DNA of 64,000 bases from Sphingobacterium sp. CZ-UAM (GTDB lineage: Bacteria > Bacteroidota > Bacteroidia > Sphingobacteriales > Sphingobacteriaceae): NCBI RefSeq assembly GCF_002000245.1, contig NZ_MTCM01000011.1, positions 47,463 through 111,462 on the forward strand, written 5' to 3'. Made by a program: the position numbers and the translations under genes. The notes beneath the pieces are model-generated. The model did not search any database, was not told where the DNA came from, and was given only the letters and a program-made list of their open reading frames with translations. Each line of letters begins with the position of its first letter. Positions within the stretch are counted from its first letter, which is position 1. Below are positions 60,244 through 64,000 of the stretch, one piece after another.

Positions 60244-61842
60244 ATGATGAGAAGAAAATTTATAGCTTTTGGTTTGGGCCTATTGATGAGTGCAAATCTA
60301 ATGGCACAATCTGCGCAAGATGTTAAACAGACCTATACAGACCTTTCCGTGTTCGAAGATGCGCTCGCGTTAAAATTAAAAAAAGGTATTAAGAAAAAAC
60401 AGATCGATCAGATGGCTGATACAGCATTGCGCAGCGTAGCCTTGTCTATATTTGCAGGCAAGTACAATAAAGACTATAGATATGCGACTTATTCGGCCTT
60501 GTTAAATCCATCCACCTTGGGCCGTCAATTAAGTATTGGAGACGGTTATAGTAAATATGAAAATATGACCGGTGTGTATCTTCCCAAAGGCAAGCATATC
60601 GTCATCGTAGATGGCATTGCAACAGGTAAAGAAGTAAATCTTGTTGTGCCCAACTGGTTGCGGAAAGCTCCTAATCCGCAGGAGCCAACAAAAGACCCGA
60701 AAGGATGGGGGGTGGAGAAACAGGAGTTTAGATTACACAACGGCGTAAATATTATCCAACTCAATGATTATGGAAGCTTAGCTTATATTGATTATTTCTC
60801 AGACGAACCAGAAAAAGAAAACCCGATTACGGTTCACTTTCCGACAGGACAGGTAAACGGTTACTTTGATCTTAAAACACAGGGGAATAAAGAATGGGAT
60901 AGTTTGATTGATCATGCGGTATTTCCGATTATGGATGCCAAAGGTGAACATATACAAACTGTTTATCCCATTGAGGCAATGAAGAAATATGCTTATGGAA
61001 AAGGCGTTGAGCTTATTCGCAATTATGATTCTCTGCTGTTCAGGCAGCATCGCTTGATGGGCTTGGAAAAATATAAGAAAGTTCCTAAGAATCGTATTCT
61101 CGCACGGGTCAACTATAATTATTACATGTTCCGTGATGGAGATGGGGTTGCTTACATGGGGGATAAGGTCGGTTATGCTATGCGTATGGTTGTTGATCCT
61201 GCTTCGGTAATTAAAGGAGATCCCTGCTGGGGCTTTAGTCATGAAGTCGGGCATGTGCACCAGACGCGACCAATGTTTAATTGGGGTGGCCTGGGCGAAG
61301 TGAGCAACAATCTATTTTCCCTGTATGTAACACGATCATTTGGTAATAAAACACGGGTTTCTGAGCAGAATAACTTTGAAAAAGCTAAAGCCAGTATAAT
61401 TGAAAAGAGAATTTCTTACTTATCCGATCCTGATGTATTTAACCGTTTGATCCCTTTCTGGCAATTGCAGTTGTACTTTGAGGGAATTGGAAAGCGCCCG
61501 GATTTTTATGCCGATCTGTTTGAGGCTTTTCGTCAGCAGAATAAGAGTAAACCGTCCAGAAGAGGACGCTCGGATTGGAGTTCCGATCGGATGATGGGGG
61601 AGCGGAATCCAGCTGTTAATCAATTAAACTTTGTCAAAACAGCGTGTGAGGTTGCTAAAATAGATCTGACAGATTTCTTTGATAAGTATGGCTTCTTTTA
61701 TGTCGGTACATTGGAGTATGATGATTACGGAAAGTATACGTATACGATGACGCAGGAAATGGTTGATGAATGTAAGAAGGCTATTAGGAATATGAACTTG
61801 CCTCAACCCAAAGTAGATCTTACTGCGCTAAGAGATAATTAA
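60244..61842 (+). CDS. Secreted M60 (enhancin/mucinase-like) metallopeptidase
   Basis: 532 residues with a signal peptide (about 1-22, ending MAQ). Residues about 60-190 form the N-terminal accessory beta domain (MTGVYLPKGKHIVIVDGIATGKEVNLVVPNW). The active site reads GFSHEVGHVHQ: His333, Glu334 and His337, with Glu352 fifteen residues later in GLGEVSNN, fitting the H-E-x-x-H-(8-28)-E pattern of M60 peptidases. Family members cleave mucin-like and other O-glycosylated proteins. It follows the SusCD-FAS1-DUF5007-like genes and gives them a likely substrate, although a terminator lies between. Confidence 0.9.
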   Translation: MMRRKFIAFGLGLLMSANLMAQSAQDVKQTYTDLSVFEDALALKLKKGIKKKQIDQMADTALRSVALSIFAGKYNKDYRYATYSALLNPSTLGRQLSIGDGYSKYENMTGVYLPKGKHIVIVDGIATGKEVNLVVPNWLRKAPNPQEPTKDPKGWGVEKQEFRLHNGVNIIQLNDYGSLAYIDYFSDEPEKENPITVHFPTGQVNGYFDLKTQGNKEWDSLIDHAVFPIMDAKGEHIQTVYPIEAMKKYAYGKGVELIRNYDSLLFRQHRLMGLEKYKKVPKNRILARVNYNYYMFRDGDGVAYMGDKVGYAMRMVVDPASVIKGDPCWGFSHEVGHVHQTRPMFNWGGLGEVSNNLFSLYVTRSFGNKTRVSEQNNFEKAKASIIEKRISYLSDPDVFNRLIPFWQLQLYFEGIGKRPDFYADLFEAFRQQNKSKPSRRGRSDWSSDRMMGERNPAVNQLNFVKTACEVAKIDLTDFFDKYGFFYVGTLEYDDYGKYTYTMTQEMVDECKKAIRNMNLPQPKVDLTALRDN

Positions 61843-61852
61843 TAATATAATT

Positions 61853-61897
61853 GTAAAACTCCGGATGACTATTGTCGTTCGGAGCTTTACATTTTTT
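61853..61897 (+). terminator. Rho-independent terminator of the M60 gene
   Basis: GTAAA with CTCCG (61853-61863) pairs with CGGAG and TTTAC (61880-61890), each arm with one bulged base; the T-run ATTTTTT follows. Confidence 0.75.
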
Positions 61898-62057
61898 AGT
61901 TTTATCTTTATTTAAAGATAAAGTGGGTGCAGTCTCGGAATGAATCCGTATTTTTCCATAGTGATTCAGGGTTAACTCTGAACAGTACTCGAACTACAGC
62001 CGAAAAAAAGACCTTACTGTTTGGAAACACAATTTTTTAAGCTTAATATGAACCTGG

Positions 62058-62825
62058 TTAGAGTACTATTGTTGTTCTGTTGAATGTATTGGGACATTCG
62101 ATGAATTTGTCGTTACATAAAATGCCGGGTTGAACAGTATAGGTGGTGCCAGATTCTAAGTTGTTTATGATATAAAATGTTTTTATATCTCCGTTTTGTA
62201 ATTGAGTTCCTGCACAGGTAAATGGTGCTGTGTAACGCCAGTCTTCAGCGGAATATTGTTTCTTATACCTCAAAACAATTTTTACGCCTAGTTGTGCATC
62301 CGTAGGAAAAAGAAGTAAAAGCTCTCCATCTCCTTGATATAAAGTTTCTCCAGTTGGAGATGCGTAAGGTATTGATTCTGGAAATGATGGAGTTGCTAAC
62401 GAGCTTGGATAGGTACAACTAGTGGTTGGGCTATTAGGAGATAATGAAATAAAACGAACTGTGGTTACTTTTACACTTCCTATTAGCATTTGTCCTGTAA
62501 ACGTATAACTTACCCCCGCAGTACCATTGAAGATAAAACTTCCACCTGCTGGACCAAGTGTTTGACTAGTCATAAATCCGTCGGAACCGCTTATACCAAC
62601 TTCTACTGAAGGAGGGGTTGTGCTGACGTAGCCAGAGGTTGTCACATTCACTGTTATACTCGTACCGTTTTTAGATAATTGAATTTCGATTTTTGGTGAG
62701 CTAAAGGTAGATCCTACTTTTTTTTGTGGTTTTGCTTCCAAGTTTTGGGAAGGATAAGTTTCATTTTTTTTGCATGCAAAGATGCATATCCCCAATAAGA
62801 TAAATACTATTAATTTGACTTTCAT
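62058..62825 (-). CDS. Lipoprotein with fibronectin-III-like domain, unknown function
   Basis: 255 residues; lipobox GICIFAC then KKNETYPSQN. The middle is Thr/Ser/Gly-rich beta sequence (ISGSDGFMTSQTLGPAGGSFIFNGTAGVSYTFTGQM). Residues about 160-250 look like a fibronectin type III fold: LYQGDGELLLLFPTDAQLGVKIVLRYKK, then IINNLESGTTYTVQPGILCN, the usual L-x-x-(G)-T-x-Y-x-V end. It stands alone, convergent with the M60 gene. It may be a surface adhesin or binding protein; nothing more can be said. Confidence 0.65.
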   Translation of the reverse strand: MKVKLIVFILLGICIFACKKNETYPSQNLEAKPQKKVGSTFSSPKIEIQLSKNGTSITVNVTTSGYVSTTPPSVEVGISGSDGFMTSQTLGPAGGSFIFNGTAGVSYTFTGQMLIGSVKVTTVRFISLSPNSPTTSCTYPSSLATPSFPESIPYASPTGETLYQGDGELLLLFPTDAQLGVKIVLRYKKQYSAEDWRYTAPFTCAGTQLQNGDIKTFYIINNLESGTTYTVQPGILCNDKFIECPNTFNRTTIVL

Positions 62826-63541
62826 AATTGAATTGGTTTAATATACTTAAATATACTTATTTATGTTTAAATCATAGAAGAGTTTTGATTTCTTTGTATG
62901 GTTTTATTTTTGCTTTTTAATTGTAGTTTGCAATAAAATGTTATAATCAATCTTCTCGCTACAAACTAGGTGGAGGGATTTATTAATAGACTTTTGGCCC
63001 CCTGTCACTCTATTGCTGCTTCTTTTCATGAAATCTTTCATTAACTAGCGATAAGTTAGATTTAAGCTAGCTCTAGCTATTCATTTAAATAACGTTTAAT
63101 TTTTATCTAAGCAAAACCTAAACGATGTCTAAATGAATGCAAAATAAAGTCGTAACGTGTTCATAAGTTAAGAGTATGCTGCCTATAAACATTTGGATGC
63201 GAGGTTCCGAATAGGCTTCCTGTTCATTTCAGTTTCTGTGTTGGTTAGAGCCGATTTGCGTTTTGGTAACTAGTAGATCTGCAACGGCTCTGATGGAGAT
63301 ACCCTCGCCAGCGAGCTATTTTCACCCCCGTTGTGGCCAATCGTCAGATTACACTCCAATCCCGCCCCCAATCCCGCCGCAGATCCGGTAATAACCCACC
63401 ATCTGTCTTTACCGACACCCCCTTCGCCGCTGTCGGCCCCCGCCGGAGCCTCACGGCCCCACTAGACCCCCTGCTGGGAAAAACAATCCCCCACCGTTCC
63501 AGCCAGTTAGCAGAAAAACAAAAGAAATAAGAACAAAAGTC
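62826..63541. other. Upstream region of the rRNA operon with C-rich tract
   Basis: About 700 bases without a supported gene. The first part is AT-rich. From 63322 to 63500 the plus strand is unusually rich in C (runs such as CACCCCCG, CCCGCCCCC, CACCCCCTTCG, CCCCACTAGACCCCC), unlike any other part of the window. Confidence 0.7.
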
Positions 63542-63573
63542 TTGGAAGTGATTATAAAAACTCCCTATCTTTG
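63542..63573 (+). promoter_or_regulatory. rRNA operon promoter P1
   Basis: TTGG at 63542-63545 and TATCTTTG at 63566-63573 with 20 bases between: a good Bacteroidota -33/-7 pair. Confidence 0.8.
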
Positions 63574-63727
63574 CACCACTCCGCAAGGGAGGGACGGTTG
63601 CCGCCAGAGCAGGCAGCCATGAAAAAAGAAAGGTTTAAGAGAGCCTGGCAGGATTTAAAATCCCGTTCAGCTTATTTTAAACGCGGAAATCAGAAAAGAG
63701 AAAAAGAAAAAAAAACTTCAAAAGTTT

Positions 63728-63758
63728 TTTGGAAGTTCAAAAAAGATTTCTACCTTTG
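63728..63758 (+). promoter_or_regulatory. rRNA operon promoter P2
   Basis: TTTG at 63728-63731 and TACCTTTG at 63751-63758 with 19 bases between, preceded by A/T-tracts (63700-63727) that can act as an upstream element. Confidence 0.85.
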
Positions 63759-64000
63759 CAGTCCCAACGGAAACGGAGGGAAACAGAAAAAGATAAAGAG
63801 GGATGCAATGTCCATCGGAATAAAGCGGATACGGAAGTTGAAGCGCAAAAAGTTCTTTAAGAAAACACAATCATGTAGCGTGACGAGTAGACAAACGAAA
63901 GTCATGAACAAATTCAAGAATTAGTTCAATTCGATCCAAGATCAGAGATATAAAAAAAGAATTCTGATTATGTAAATAGTTAGAATCAAAAACTTCATTT
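63759..64000 (+). ncRNA. rRNA operon leader with boxA-like antiterminator
   Basis: Transcribed leader of the rRNA operon; the 16S gene itself starts just outside the window. A boxA-like AGTTCTTTAAGAAAA lies at 63851-63865, and ATCAGA (63941-63946) can pair with TCTGAT (63963-63968) near the expected processing stem. The ORF from 63571 to 63924 is Lys/Arg-rich and is explained by this leader. Confidence 0.75.

Noticed and set aside
63333..63586. Overlapping 65- and 80-codon ORFs in the C-rich tract
   Set aside because: Low-complexity composition keeps both strands free of stops; no start context or domain, and the tract directly precedes rRNA promoters.
63571..63924. 117-codon Lys/Arg-rich ORF
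   Set aside because: It begins inside promoter P1's -7 element and spans P2 and the boxA-like site of the rRNA leader.
1..64000. CRISPR arrays, transposases, integrases and tRNA genes
   Set aside because: I looked for regularly spaced repeats, DDE or tyrosine-recombinase motifs and tRNA-like cloverleafs and found none that could be supported by eye.

Overview
The window looks like chromosomal DNA of a Bacteroidota bacterium, most likely Sphingobacteriaceae and close to Sphingobacterium. Evidence: SusC/SusD-type outer-membrane transport genes, several TonB-dependent receptors with carboxypeptidase-regulatory N-termini, a gldL-gldM pair, many Bacteroidota-type lipoproteins (lipobox followed by Ser/Lys/Asp), and TAnnTTTG promoter elements. 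The right edge ends inside the leader of an rRNA operon, just before 16S rRNA.

Layout. 1-4.9 kb: a left-truncated alpha-oxoamine-synthase-type PLP enzyme, a TetR regulator, a protein made of six homing-endonuclease-associated repeats, an intergenic array of GGTA/TACC hairpins, a DinB-like protein and a small lipoprotein. 5-15.4 kb: gldM and gldL without gldK or gldN, a membrane-anchored EEP phosphodiesterase, a DUF4249/TonB-receptor pair, then acyltransferase, papain-like (bleomycin-hydrolase type) peptidase and an outer-membrane protein. 15.8-20.9 kb: two divergent operons, each a 57-residue peptide gene followed by a large lipoprotein gene; both peptides were missed by ordinary ORF calling and share a Y-x-A-P / VELE / AAGS signature. 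21-26 kb: CpsB-type phosphatase, CapD/WbpM-type nucleotide-sugar dehydratase and a beta-propeller lipoprotein.

26.2-32.5 kb is a probable non-canonical chaperone-usher locus: LuxR-type response regulator and usher-like barrel on the plus strand, convergent with pilin, PapD-like chaperone and a three-module pilin-like subunit. 32.7-36.6 kb: an acyltransferase, two tandem FimB/Mfa2-like lipoproteins and a decayed copy of the acyltransferase 3' end. 36.7-43.1 kb: paired amidohydrolases, an AraC regulator, and an OmpR/histidine-kinase system with a PepSY-like target candidate. 43.2-50.3 kb: a TonB receptor with two DUF4625-type lipoproteins rich in His (metal uptake candidate, with palindromes over its promoter) and a second TonB receptor. 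50.7-53 kb: a secreted protein and signal peptidase I.

53.6-61.8 kb is a SusC/SusD/FAS1/DUF5007-like/M60-peptidase locus, probably for capture and cleavage of glycoproteins, preceded by a twice-repeated operator-like 14-mer. 62-64 kb: a lipoprotein, a C-rich tract, two tandem rRNA promoters and the leader.

The strongest candidates for something undescribed are the peptide/lipoprotein operon pair (15.8-20.8 kb) and the chaperone-usher-like locus (26.2-32.5 kb).
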